Shown here: one piece after another, positions 40,894-50,060 of the stretch
Numbering within the stretch: the first letter of the stretch is position 1
Layout of the letters: each line of letters starts with the position of its first letter
Source of the DNA: Kordia algicida OT-1
GTDB taxonomy: Bacteria; Bacteroidota; Bacteroidia; Flavobacteriales; Flavobacteriaceae
Assembly: GCF_000154725.1 (NCBI RefSeq)
Contig: NZ_DS544873.1
Location: 2,803,397 to 2,867,396 of the forward strand
Direction: 5' to 3'
Length of the DNA stretch: 64,000 nt
Program-made: the position numbers and the translations under genes
The notes under the pieces: generated by a model
What the model was told of the DNA's origin: nothing
The model's database searches: none
Seen by the model: only the letters and a program-made list of their open reading frames with translations

Positions 40894-43800
40894 TTAGTAA
40901 ATCACTTTTTGGATTTTTTGTTTTCCATTTTTTAGTGTGACTTTTATAATGAGCGCACTATTGGTTTGCCTTAAATTTGTAATGTTGTATACTTCTTCAT
41001 TGATATCTTTACGGTCAATGAGACGTTTTCCTAGAATGTCGTGAATGGTAATGTCTGCTATTTGGCTTTTGTAAGCGTGTACTTTTATTTGATTTTCGTT
41101 TGTTGTTATAACGATTCCTGTGTTGGAATTGAATTCTTCTATGTCTAATGTACTCGCACTTGGCGCAAGGTATTTTAATACAAAACGATCGGCATAGTTT
41201 CCATTTTCTGAGTAGAAGCTGTATGGAGCTGTGCGTAAGTCGTGAATTTCGCCTGTATACAAGTCTTCCAAATATATATCTTGATTGGTATTTTCAAATA
41301 ATCCATCAAGCGCATTTATAGCAATTGTGTAGTTTCCGCTTTGCGCGATTTGTATTCCTAATGGTACTTCATCTGTATCTTGAAATGGTAATGATCTTCC
41401 TTGAATGGACATTTCTGTATTGTCTACTATTGAATACATATGTGTTGGCGCATCGCTTAGATTGTCTCCATCAAATAGTCTGTCTTTATCATTTGATGCG
41501 CCTGTGATATATCCTATGAGGATGGAAGATGCTTTGTTGTCTGAAGCAATGATGTCTAGCCAAATTCTGTGTTTTTCTATGACCGCATTTTCACCATCAT
41601 TTTCAAATTGACCAACATCTGTTGGATCTTCACCAGCTCTGTAAAATTGATCGTTGGTATATGCTACACCACGCATAGAGTTGTTGAACTGAATTGTTGA
41701 CGACGTTGGTGCTGCATCATCCATAAGTACGAAGAATGCTTGTCCAGCCGCAATATTTCCGTTGAAACCTATTGGGTTTGATCCTGTACTGTTGTACTGA
41801 ATGTAATCGTCTTCATTGTAATTGTATGCGTATCCGTTGTAGAAAGGATCTGCATATAAGTCACTTGGCGTACTTAGGTGTCTCCATAAATATACTGTTC
41901 CTGTGATTGTTGATGGATTTGTATCATCCGTAATTACAGAAGCATTTGCTGCAATGAACGCATCCGCAGATATTGCTGATGGGTAAGGATTTCCTACTAA
42001 ATTCCAGTTGTCATCTAAAGCTGTTGCTACAGTTCCGCCACCGCCAGGATAGTCAACTCCTGTATACGTTCCTCTGCTCACTGGCGTATTAATGATTCCG
42101 TTGTTTGGACGTCCTACAAATTCTGCTGTGTTGGCTACACTTGTTCCTGAAAGTCCACGAATTATGTATCCAGTTCCGATGTCCATGTTTCCAGAAGCAC
42201 TTTGCCATTCTCCATAATTTCCGACACCATTTCCACTAACAGTAGCTGTCCATTGATATATGAGATAGGAAGCAGTTCCTGGCGATACATCTGCAACATC
42301 AAAACCTTCTACAGCAGATGACCAATAGATGTAATCGAATCCATTAAGACCTGTTACTGTACGATCCATATTGATTTCACCTGTGTTGTTGTTGGTTACT
42401 ACATCTGTGACTTGAATTAGGTTGGCACCATCGCTCATATGAATGGTTCCGCCAGCTTCTACATTGATCCAATCAGTCACCGTAAGCGATGAACCTGAAT
42501 CCATTTCTAGATAAGCACCATTTTTTACCGTGATATTTCGAGCGAGTCCGTTGCCCGATGTTCTGGTGTCAATTGCCATTCCGTTGTCTTTGATAATAAC
42601 ACAATCGTCTGATGTTGGAACGATTCCTTGTGACCAGTTGGAAGCATTTCCCCAACCATCAATGGTACTATCAAAGATTCTTGTATTGTTGGTTACGTTA
42701 AAGTTAGAACTCACTGCTCCACAACCGTTTGCGAGATTTGCATCAATAGTGAATGAATAGTTTGCTTCTTCTAGTTGTGCTAAGGTTGGCATTGCATATA
42801 CTGTTTCATAACTTCCTGAAACGTATGGTGCATCTCCAATATTATCATTATCCGTATCAATATATAAGTCAATGATTCCTGCTGGTGTTGTTGTCCAATC
42901 TACAGCCGTTACGTCTTTGTCTCCAAATAGTTTTACATTATCTACTGCAATTCCATCAGACCAAACTGCATAAAAGCGAATACGTACACTGACCGTAGGT
43001 TGATTGATGTAGGCAGATAAGTCATAAGAAAGGTTGTCAAATTTCGTTCCGATTCCTACATCGGCAATGATGTCCGCAGTAAGTGCTGTCCAGTTTGTTC
43101 CATCTGTAGAAACTTCTACTGTAAAGTAATCATCTGCACCGCCATTTCCATCTTCTAAATAGTGTGAATAATAGCAATCAAAACTGAATGCGAGATTGAC
43201 ATAATCGGTTGTATCGTATGAGGTTGTCGATTGTAAAGCATTGTGTGTAATGTATGAGTTTCCACCTCCGTCAGCTCCAACATCAGAGTTACAGATAACA
43301 AATTGGTCATTCCCAAATCCTGAAGATATTGCAGGGAACCATACTTCTTCTGATGGCACAAATGTACTTGTTTGATTCTGCCAAGCAGAACGCGCATTGA
43401 TAGCCGCTCCGTTATCATTTAGAATGATGTTACTGAAAACTCCTAAATCACCAGATTCAAAGTCTTCATCAATTAGAAATACATCTTCAACATCTCCTGA
43501 TACTGAGATTTCTAGCATATCATTTTCCCCGCATACTACTCTGTTATTGATATCTGGTGTGATAGTAACTGTTGGTATGGGATTAAATTTTGCGGTGATT
43601 GGTTCACGCACCCAAGATTCACAGAATCCGTTGAATGCGGTCACATAATAGGTTGTTGTTGCTGAAATTGATGGTGTTGTCCAGTTTCCTGTGAGTGTTG
43701 TTGCTACTAGATTTCCGCCCGTTTCTGCATCGTACCATCTGTATTGTGTAATGAACGGTGTTCCCGAACCTGTAACAGATAGATTTACAGTTCCTGGACC

Positions 43801-46443
43801 ACATGTTTCTCCTTCTGTAATGGTATCAATTATAGCATCACAGTAGGGTTCTACTGTAAATAGATAATCTTCTGCTTCTCCATACTGATCGATTGTTGAA
43901 CCTGTATCTACAAAGTTTTCACATGGATTAAAGTCATGCGAGTTGTTGTAATCAAATATTGAATAGTCATATCCGGTGTAGTTTCTGACACGTATTCTGT
44001 AGTCGCCTGCAGCAGTTCCTAATGGAATGATAAAACCAAAAGTTGTCGTTGTGGTTGAGATAAAGTTGGAGTTGTAAACTTCTTCTGTTGTTTCGTCAAA
44101 TACATCGTCTTGATTCCAATCTACCCAAGCTTTCCAAGTGCATCTAAAAGGTGCTTCTACGTATACGTTCACTCCTTCACCTTCTACTTGCCTTGCTAGG
44201 GTAGGTAAACCTGTAAAATCTTGGTATCCTGTACTAAAACTAGAACCTGTGTTGGTAACATCTTCTAGTGTTCCTAAGAATGCTACTTCTTCAATGTACA
44301 TTGTTCCTGGCGTATCTGTTGTGGGTTGACATGGTCCTGGAACGATTGTCGGCGTAGTTACACAAATATCAAATGTACCTTCACTTGTTCCATAACTGTA
44401 TACACGTACATAATAGGTATTTCCAATAGTTAGACCTGTAGCATTGATTACTTCCAAACCTGCTCCTGTAGTTCCGTCGGCACATGCAATATTAGTTCCA
44501 TTACAAGCTCCTGATCGAAGGTCTAATACAAGATCACTGATTGTTCCTGGAGTTGCTGTAATGTCATGACTGGTTGCCGTAGCGACAAAGCTATACCATA
44601 CGTCATCATCAGCGTTTCCTGTAAAACCACCACAACTAAAAGCAGCTATACTTTGTGAAGCATCTATCGTAGTTCCAGTGACACTTGTGATACATGTATT
44701 GTTTGGACTTACACTTAATGAAGTTGCAGATGCACAATCGTCATTTACAGGTGGAATTATTGGTGTGGTCACACAGATATCAAAAGTGCCTTCATTTCCC
44801 GTACTTCCAAAGCTGTAGACACGTACGTAATAAGTTGTTCCTATGGTTAAACCTGAAGCATTTAGTACTTCGGCGTTTGTTCCTGTTGTGGCATCTGCAC
44901 AATCAATATTTGTTCCTGTACACGCACCTGATCGTAGATCGATTACTGCATTTGTAAGCGTTCCTGGAGTTACTGTAATATCATGATCTGTTGCTGTTGC
45001 TGTAAAGCTATACCAAACATCATCGTTTGCATCACCTGTTGCAGCATTACAACTGATGGCAGCAATACTTTGTGTTGCCAATTCTGTAGTTCCTGAAATA
45101 CTTGTTGTACAAGTATCGGCACTTACGGTTAATACCGTAGCATTTGAGCAATCATCATTTAAAGGTGGTTGTGGCGGCGTTGTCACACAGATATCAAATG
45201 TACCAGCTCTTGATGCATTTCCTCTGCTATATACACGAACATAATAAGTTGTTCCGATGGTTAAACCTGTTGCATTTAGCACCTCAGCATTTGCGCCACC
45301 GGTATTATCGGCACAGTCAATGTTAGTTCCATTACAGGCACCCGATCGTAAATCGATCACAACATTTCTAATGGTTCCTGGTGTCACAGTAATATCATGC
45401 TCAAACGCTGTTGCAACAAAACTATACCAAACGTCATCATCGGCATTTCCTGTAGAACCATTACACGTGATTGCTGCAAGACTTTGCGTTGCGTTTTCCG
45501 TTGTTCCCGTTGCACTTGTAGCACAAACTCCTGTAGGACTTACTCCTAAAGAAATGGCGTTTGCACAGTCGTCATTAGAGGGAATTATTACGGGCGTTGT
45601 TACACAGATATCAAATGTTCCATCATTTCCAGCGCCACCATAGCTGAATACACGAATATAATAGGTTGATCCGATGGTTAAACCTGTAGCGTTGATAACT
45701 TCATCATTACCTCCTGTTGTATTATCTGCACAATCTATACTTGTGGCATTACAAGTTCCTGATCTTAGGTCTACTACTAAATCATTTATTGTTCCTGGAC
45801 TTACAGTTATGTCGTGATCTGTCGCTGTTGCTACAAAGCTATACCAAACATCATCATCGGCATTTCCGGTAAAACCATTACATGTTAATGCTGCTATACT
45901 TTGTGTTGCATTTGTTGAATCTCCTGAAGTAAGTGTTACACAGGTACTTGTTGGACTTACGCTTAATGAAGTTGCGTTGGCACAGTCATCATTTAGCGGT
46001 GTAACCGGTGCTGCCGTAATTAGTGTTACTACAATATCACCATTAAGATTGTTTGTAGTGGCGCAATTGTAACGATTTAAATGAATTCGGTAATCGCCTG
46101 TAGTTGTTGGAGTAAAATCAATGGAGGCTGCTGTTCCAGTACACGCAGGACCATTGTCATCATTGTATGCAACGGAAGTTCCTGAAGCATCTCTGACTGT
46201 CATTTGTGTATCATAACCTGATCCACAGTTAGAGAGCCTGTATGTTGCTCCAGCAATCATATTTGTTACTTGAAAATTTCTTCGACCTCCTTGATTCGCT
46301 GGTGGTGTACAGGTAATACTGTTACCAACAACCGTAGGTGCTGCTGTAGTACAAGCATTGTTATTAATTCCTGCGCATTGTGCAGAGGCTACAACGCAGA
46401 AAAGACACACGGCTATGAGTGTCATCCAATAGGGGAACTTCAT
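40894..46443 (-). CDS. large T9SS-exported surface protein with fourfold repeated domains
   Basis: 1849 residues. Signal peptide (ending VVASAQ, 22), an initial pre-peptidase-like domain (about 23-145), then four tandem domains of about 139 residues (about 146-700), each NDDCxNATxLxVS ... DDVWYSFVATATxHDITVxPGT ... DLRSGxCNxTxIxCAD ... TYYxRVYSxG..GTFDICVTTP with paired cysteines, then a GEVED-type domain (about 700-870), an Ig-like segment, a concanavalin-like domain (LAFSFDCYYSHYLEDGNGG) and a C-terminal type IX sorting domain (IHDILGKRLID ... KVTLKNGKQKIQKVIY). Secreted and probably displayed on the surface; adhesin role inferred. No protease catalytic site seen. Confidence 0.88.
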   Translation of the reverse strand: MKFPYWMTLIAVCLFCVVASAQCAGINNNACTTAAPTVVGNSITCTPPANQGGRRNFQVTNMIAGATYRLSNCGSGYDTQMTVRDASGTSVAYNDDNGPACTGTAASIDFTPTTTGDYRIHLNRYNCATTNNLNGDIVVTLITAAPVTPLNDDCANATSLSVSPTSTCVTLTSGDSTNATQSIAALTCNGFTGNADDDVWYSFVATATDHDITVSPGTINDLVVDLRSGTCNATSIDCADNTTGGNDEVINATGLTIGSTYYIRVFSYGGAGNDGTFDICVTTPVIIPSNDDCANAISLGVSPTGVCATSATGTTENATQSLAAITCNGSTGNADDDVWYSFVATAFEHDITVTPGTIRNVVIDLRSGACNGTNIDCADNTGGANAEVLNATGLTIGTTYYVRVYSRGNASRAGTFDICVTTPPQPPLNDDCSNATVLTVSADTCTTSISGTTELATQSIAAISCNAATGDANDDVWYSFTATATDHDITVTPGTLTNAVIDLRSGACTGTNIDCADATTGTNAEVLNASGLTIGTTYYVRVYSFGSTGNEGTFDICVTTPIIPPVNDDCASATSLSVSPNNTCITSVTGTTIDASQSIAAFSCGGFTGNADDDVWYSFVATATSHDITATPGTISDLVLDLRSGACNGTNIACADGTTGAGLEVINATGLTIGNTYYVRVYSYGTSEGTFDICVTTPTIVPGPCQPTTDTPGTMYIEEVAFLGTLEDVTNTGSSFSTGYQDFTGLPTLARQVEGEGVNVYVEAPFRCTWKAWVDWNQDDVFDETTEEVYNSNFISTTTTTFGFIIPLGTAAGDYRIRVRNYTGYDYSIFDYNNSHDFNPCENFVDTGSTIDQYGEAEDYLFTVEPYCDAIIDTITEGETCGPGTVNLSVTGSGTPFITQYRWYDAETGGNLVATTLTGNWTTPSISATTTYYVTAFNGFCESWVREPITAKFNPIPTVTITPDINNRVVCGENDMLEISVSGDVEDVFLIDEDFESGDLGVFSNIILNDNGAAINARSAWQNQTSTFVPSEEVWFPAISSGFGNDQFVICNSDVGADGGGNSYITHNALQSTTSYDTTDYVNLAFSFDCYYSHYLEDGNGGADDYFTVEVSTDGTNWTALTADIIADVGIGTKFDNLSYDLSAYINQPTVSVRIRFYAVWSDGIAVDNVKLFGDKDVTAVDWTTTPAGIIDLYIDTDNDNIGDAPYVSGSYETVYAMPTLAQLEEANYSFTIDANLANGCGAVSSNFNVTNNTRIFDSTIDGWGNASNWSQGIVPTSDDCVIIKDNGMAIDTRTSGNGLARNITVKNGAYLEMDSGSSLTVTDWINVEAGGTIHMSDGANLIQVTDVVTNNNTGEINMDRTVTGLNGFDYIYWSSAVEGFDVADVSPGTASYLIYQWTATVSGNGVGNYGEWQSASGNMDIGTGYIIRGLSGTSVANTAEFVGRPNNGIINTPVSRGTYTGVDYPGGGGTVATALDDNWNLVGNPYPSAISADAFIAANASVITDDTNPSTITGTVYLWRHLSTPSDLYADPFYNGYAYNYNEDDYIQYNSTGSNPIGFNGNIAAGQAFFVLMDDAAPTSSTIQFNNSMRGVAYTNDQFYRAGEDPTDVGQFENDGENAVIEKHRIWLDIIASDNKASSILIGYITGASNDKDRLFDGDNLSDAPTHMYSIVDNTEMSIQGRSLPFQDTDEVPLGIQIAQSGNYTIAINALDGLFENTNQDIYLEDLYTGEIHDLRTAPYSFYSENGNYADRFVLKYLAPSASTLDIEEFNSNTGIVITTNENQIKVHAYKSQIADITIHDILGKRLIDRKDINEEVYNITNLRQTNSALIIKVTLKNGKQKIQKVIY
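44341..46000 (-). repeat. four in-frame tandem repeats of about 416 bp
   Basis: Equivalent points (codons for NDDC) at about 44731, 45149, 45564 and 45978, so 414-418 bases apart. High DNA identity suggests recent expansion or gene conversion within the surface protein gene. Confidence 0.85.
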
Positions 46444-46531
46444 GTCTGGTAGTTTATAGGTTTAGATATAGGGAACTTTTCTGTTTTCTAAAATTAGAAA
46501 ATTTATCTTTTCACTCAACTCTGCTTTAATG

Positions 46532-46597
46532 CATTTCGACGTCATTTTTGAACATTTCGCCGAAATGGAAATCATTTTTACGCAACGAGCCGTCATT
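46532..46597. promoter_or_regulatory. phased CATTT repeats upstream of the T9SS gene
   Basis: CATTT starts at 46532, 46543, 46553, 46573 and 46593 (steps 11, 10, 20, 20), several as CATTTCG or GTCATTT. Spacing near one or two DNA turns suggests a protein bound along one face, about 90-150 bases upstream of the start. Confidence 0.45.
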
Positions 46598-46723
46598 TCT
46601 ATGTTATTATAAATAAGGCAATTACGGCTTCTGAAAACCTAAAAAATAATTTTAATTGAAAATAACTATCTTTAGAGTTCTGGTGTGCAGATTTACCGTT
46701 GTTTTTTGGCTTTCTTGACAAAA

Positions 46724-46750
46724 AAAACGAACCGAAGTTCGTTCTTTTTG
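46724..46750 (-). terminator. terminator after the 47 kb peptide gene
   Basis: Minus strand AAAAAGAACGAAC TTCG GTTCGTTTTTTTT: stem with a UUCG-type tetraloop and a long T-run, 22 bases past the stop. Confidence 0.88.
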
Positions 46751-46772
46751 AAGTTTTTCTGTTTTGTCATAA

Positions 46773-47024
46773 TTATTGACAGTTTCTACATGTTGGAAAT
46801 TCTGTTTGTGTAATACAGTCGTTGAAAATGCTTTGACATTCTTTTCCTTCCGTTCGAGCGCAATCTGCAGTTGCAATACAAATGTTGATTCCGTTTGCGT
46901 TGACATACGTACGAATACATACTTGAACTGAGTTTGTCGTGTTTCCACCTCTGCTTTGTGAAGCATCAAGATTGGAGATCGTTTTTCTGTTAAGCGCTAA
47001 ATTTTTTAATTTCTTTTTTTTCAT
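46773..47024 (-). CDS. GG-leader Cys-rich precursor peptide (remote from the array)
   Basis: 83 residues; leader MKKKKLKNLALNRKTISNLD then SQSRGG (cut after residue 28), core of 55 residues with seven cysteines (VCIR, ICIA, DCAR, ECQS, DCIT, TCRN, final NCQ). The core differs from the 31-33 kb family, but its upstream region has the same TACT...AGTA element. Single gene with its own terminator; no maturation or export gene nearby. Confidence 0.75.
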   Translation of the reverse strand: MKKKKLKNLALNRKTISNLDASQSRGGNTTNSVQVCIRTYVNANGINICIATADCARTEGKECQSIFNDCITQTEFPTCRNCQ

Positions 47025-47050
47025 GATCTTACCGTTTAAATATTAATAAT

Positions 47051-47100
47051 CAATAAGTTACTTATCTTTTTTTACTAGAAAGTATGGTAATACCGTATTT
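47051..47100 (-). promoter_or_regulatory. shared upstream element, copy 5 (remote)
   Basis: Minus strand: AAATACGGTATTACCATACT with core TACTTTCTAGTA (47073-47084; one base longer spacer), then GATAAGTAACTTATTG. The flanks AAATAC.G and TAACTTATTG match copies 1-2 of the array 15 kb away. Confidence 0.65.
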
Positions 47101-47200
47101 AACACTTCGACTCCGCTCAGTGTAACGCAATTCTTTTTGTTTTATAAAATGTTATACACTTTTTCGTTCCGTTTAGTGTAGCGTACTTCTTTTTTCGATG

Positions 47201-47521
47201 TTAAACTTCAGGTGCCAATTCTATATACAACTCATTTAAGTTTTCAGTGATTGGAATTTGGCATCCTAAACGGCTGTTTTCTTTTACATAAAAGGTTTCT
47301 GCCAACATTAAGTCTTCATCAATGCTCATTTCTGGAAGTTCATGTTTTGATAATATATAACACTGACAAGAAGCACACATTGCCATTCCGCCACAAGTTC
47401 CTTCTACGGGCAATTCGTAAGCTTTGCATATTTCCATAAGATTCATCGCCATGTCTGTCGGCGCTTGTACTGAATGCTTCTTCCCTTTTCTATCTTTTAT
47501 ATAAATGGTAATATCTGACAT
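47201..47521 (-). CDS. 2Fe-2S ferredoxin
   Basis: 106 residues, plant/adrenodoxin-type fold. Cluster ligands Cys in GTCGGMAMCASCQCYIL (C-x5-C-x2-C, about 43-51) and the fourth Cys in LGCQIP (about 89). Its place 12 bases after a ferredoxin-reductase-like gene, at the end of the siroheme/sulfite reductase block, suggests it donates electrons to sulfite reductase. This partnership is inference. Confidence 0.9.
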   Translation of the reverse strand: MSDITIYIKDRKGKKHSVQAPTDMAMNLMEICKAYELPVEGTCGGMAMCASCQCYILSKHELPEMSIDEDLMLAETFYVKENSRLGCQIPITENLNELYIELAPEV

Positions 47522-47533
47522 TTTATTTTGGAT

Positions 47534-48589
47534 TTAATAGATCGTTTGAACCGTTTCTCTTTTGGCTTCTTTTTTGGAACCGTCAAATCCTTCTACTCCA
47601 GAAACTGTAGTGTATTTCATAACATATTTTTTCCCTGGATTGATGCGTTGATAAGCGCTTTGACACATAACTGCCGCTTCATGAAATCCAGAAAGTATCA
47701 GTTTTAGTTTTCCTTTGTACGTATTAACATCTCCAATTGCATATACGCCCGGAATGTTGGTTTGGTAATCGTATGAGTTATCTACTTTAATGGCATTTTT
47801 TTCAATTTCTAATCCCCAATCGCCCAACGGACCAAGTTTTGGAGATAGTCCAAATAATGGAATGAAATGATCTACTTCTAAAAAAGCTGGTTCTTCTCCT
47901 TTTTTCTGAACCGTAACTCCTGAAAGTTCATTTTCCCCATGCAAATCTGTTATTTCTGCAGGTGTAATCAGGTTAATTTTTCCTTGGTTTTTGAGTTCCT
48001 GAACTTTTTCAACAGAATCCAATGCACCACGAAATTCGTTTCTTCTGTGCACTAAGGTAACTTCCGAAGCAACATCTGCTAGAAAGATTGACCAATCTAA
48101 AGCAGAATCGCCGCCACCAGCAATGACTACTTTTTTGTTGCGATATACTTCTGGATCGCGAATGATGTATGCCACGCCATTGTCTTCATATTTTTGAAGG
48201 TTTGCAATAGGTGGTTTTCGCGGTTCAAACGAGCCCAATCCGCCTGCAATGACAACCACAGGCGCGTGATGTTTTGTTCCTTTGTTTGTGGTCACTATAA
48301 AGGTATCGTCTTCTAATCGCTCTAAGGTTTCTGCACGTTCTCCTAAGGTAAATCCTGGTTCAAATGATTCAATTTGTTTGAGTAAGTTTTTGATTAAATC
48401 GCCTGCTAAGATTTCTGGAAAACCTGGAATGTCATAGATTGGTTTTTTAGGATATATTTCTGCACATTGTCCGCCAGGTTGTGGCAACGCGTCTATAAGA
48501 TGTGTTTTTAGTTTGAGTAATCCTGCTTCAAAAACTGTAAAAAGTCCTGTAGGTCCAGCTCCGATGATGAGTATGTCTGTGTGTATCAT
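47534..48589 (-). CDS. ferredoxin-NADP+ reductase-like flavoprotein
   Basis: 351 residues, thioredoxin-reductase-like fold without the redox CxxC. FAD motif IIGAGPTGLFTVFEAG (6-21), QPGGQC (about 37-42), NAD(P) motif VVIAGGGDSALDW (about 150-162) and the second FAD motif GVYAIGDVNTY (about 283-293). It resembles the YumC-type ferredoxin/flavodoxin-NADP reductase. Adjacent to the ferredoxin gene; together they would supply electrons to sulfite reductase. Confidence 0.85.
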   Translation of the reverse strand: MIHTDILIIGAGPTGLFTVFEAGLLKLKTHLIDALPQPGGQCAEIYPKKPIYDIPGFPEILAGDLIKNLLKQIESFEPGFTLGERAETLERLEDDTFIVTTNKGTKHHAPVVVIAGGLGSFEPRKPPIANLQKYEDNGVAYIIRDPEVYRNKKVVIAGGGDSALDWSIFLADVASEVTLVHRRNEFRGALDSVEKVQELKNQGKINLITPAEITDLHGENELSGVTVQKKGEEPAFLEVDHFIPLFGLSPKLGPLGDWGLEIEKNAIKVDNSYDYQTNIPGVYAIGDVNTYKGKLKLILSGFHEAAVMCQSAYQRINPGKKYVMKYTTVSGVEGFDGSKKEAKRETVQTIY

Positions 48590-48698
48590 TTTTAATAATA
48601 GTATTGAGATTTTAGTATTGAGTATTTAGATTTTATTGTGTTTTTAGATTGAGCTTGTGATTCTGAATCAAGTTCAGAATGACGTTCCCAATTGCTTG

Positions 48699-49280
48699 TT
48701 ATTTTTCTTCTAATAAGGTTTCTGTGATTTCGTTGAGTGCGTTTACTTTGTATTCAAAATCACCTTTGAGTCGTTTTCGATAACTGTGTAAGTTTTTTAC
48801 CAATTCGTTGATATTTTCTGGAATGATTTGTTCAAAAAACTGTCGCAAGCGTTTTGCCGTTGTGGGCGATTTTCCATTGGTCGATATGGCAATTTTCACG
48901 TTTCCTTTAGTGACAATTCCGCCTAAATAGAAATCGCAGTATTGTGGCTGATCGGCTAAGTTGACCAACAAACTTCTTCGTTTTGCTTCCAAAAAGATAT
49001 TTAGGTTTACCATTTGATCGTCTGTCGCAGCAATTACCATATGCTTTTCGTCTAAATATTCGTTGGCAAATGCATCTTTGATGAGTGTAACTGTTGGATG
49101 TGTTTTTGCAAGAACTTTAATTTCTTCTCTGATGAAAGGTGCAACTAGCGCTACTTTTGCATTCGGACTCGATTTGAGTAAGAAGCTTAGTTTTTCCAAT
49201 CCGACATTACCGCCGCCAACAATAAGAATATTGAGTTGCGCTACTTTTAAGAATATCGGATATAGTTCATTTTTCTCCAT
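48699..49280 (-). CDS. precorrin-2 dehydrogenase / sirohydrochlorin ferrochelatase-like (CysG-N type)
   Basis: 193 residues with the NAD-binding start NILIVGGGNVGLEKLSFLL (about 16-34), VIAATDDQMVNLNIF, LVNLADQPQYCDFYLGGIV and ISTNGKSPTTAKRLRQFFEQ. It corresponds to the N-terminal dehydrogenase/chelatase part of CysG. It lies 3 bases after the uroporphyrinogen methyltransferase, completing siroheme synthesis for the sulfite reductase of the same operon. Confidence 0.92.
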   Translation of the reverse strand: MEKNELYPIFLKVAQLNILIVGGGNVGLEKLSFLLKSSPNAKVALVAPFIREEIKVLAKTHPTVTLIKDAFANEYLDEKHMVIAATDDQMVNLNIFLEAKRRSLLVNLADQPQYCDFYLGGIVTKGNVKIAISTNGKSPTTAKRLRQFFEQIIPENINELVKNLHSYRKRLKGDFEYKVNALNEITETLLEEK

Positions 49281-49283
49281 AGC

Positions 49284-50060
49284 TTAGATTACTTTTTGTA
49301 ATGGAAATGTTTTTTTATTGATTGCTATTTGATTCTTCACTTGTTGCATTGCTTCATTTACCACTTCCCCAATCACAATGATTGCAGGAGCCGCCAAGTT
49401 TTGATCTTTTACTTTTTTTATGATAGAATCTACCGTTCCAAAAACTGATTTTTCGTTATCAGTTGTTCCGTTTTGAATGATTCCTACTGGCATTTTGTGT
49501 TTCCCTTCATGTTTGAATAGTGTGACAATTTCCGAGAGTTTACTCATTCCCATAAGAATGACTACCGTGGCAGAAGATTGTGCCGCCAAAGCAACGTCTT
49601 TTGAGAGTTTCCGTGCCGAAGTTGTACCTGTGATGACCCAGAAACTTTCAGAAATACCGCGTTTTGTCAATGGAATATTTGAATATGCAGGAACCGCAAT
49701 TGCAGAAGTAATTCCAGAGATTACAGCCGTTTCCAATCCGTAGTTTTTTGCATATACTACTTCTTCTGCTCCACGCCCAAATATGAATGGATCGCCACCT
49801 TTTAAGCGTACTACATGACCCGATTTGTATGCGTTTTGCACAATAAGTTCATTGATTTCATCTTGACTGTATTTGTGGAATCCTTTGCGTTTTCCCACAA
49901 AAATATGTTCCGCACTTGACGCATATTGCAACAATTCTCTGTTTACCAACGCATCATATAGTACAACATTGGCATCTTGTAGTGCTTTGACTCCTTTGAG
50001 CGTGATGAGTTCTGGATCGCCAGGTCCTGCGCCCAATACGGTTAGTTTTGGCTTATGCAT
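49284..50060 (-). CDS. cobA: uroporphyrinogen-III C-methyltransferase
   Basis: 258 residues, SUMT family: VLGAGPGDPELITLKGVKAL (8-27), YDALV, VRLKGGDPFIFGRGAEEV (about 82-99), GITSAIAVPAYSNIPLTKRG, and VILMGMSKL. Makes precorrin-2 for siroheme. Its start overlaps the end of the sulfite reductase gene by 8 bases, a sign of translational coupling. Confidence 0.95.
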   Translation of the reverse strand: MHKPKLTVLGAGPGDPELITLKGVKALQDANVVLYDALVNRELLQYASSAEHIFVGKRKGFHKYSQDEINELIVQNAYKSGHVVRLKGGDPFIFGRGAEEVVYAKNYGLETAVISGITSAIAVPAYSNIPLTKRGISESFWVITGTTSARKLSKDVALAAQSSATVVILMGMSKLSEIVTLFKHEGKHKMPVGIIQNGTTDNEKSVFGTVDSIIKKVKDQNLAAPAIIVIGEVVNEAMQQVKNQIAINKKTFPLQKVI

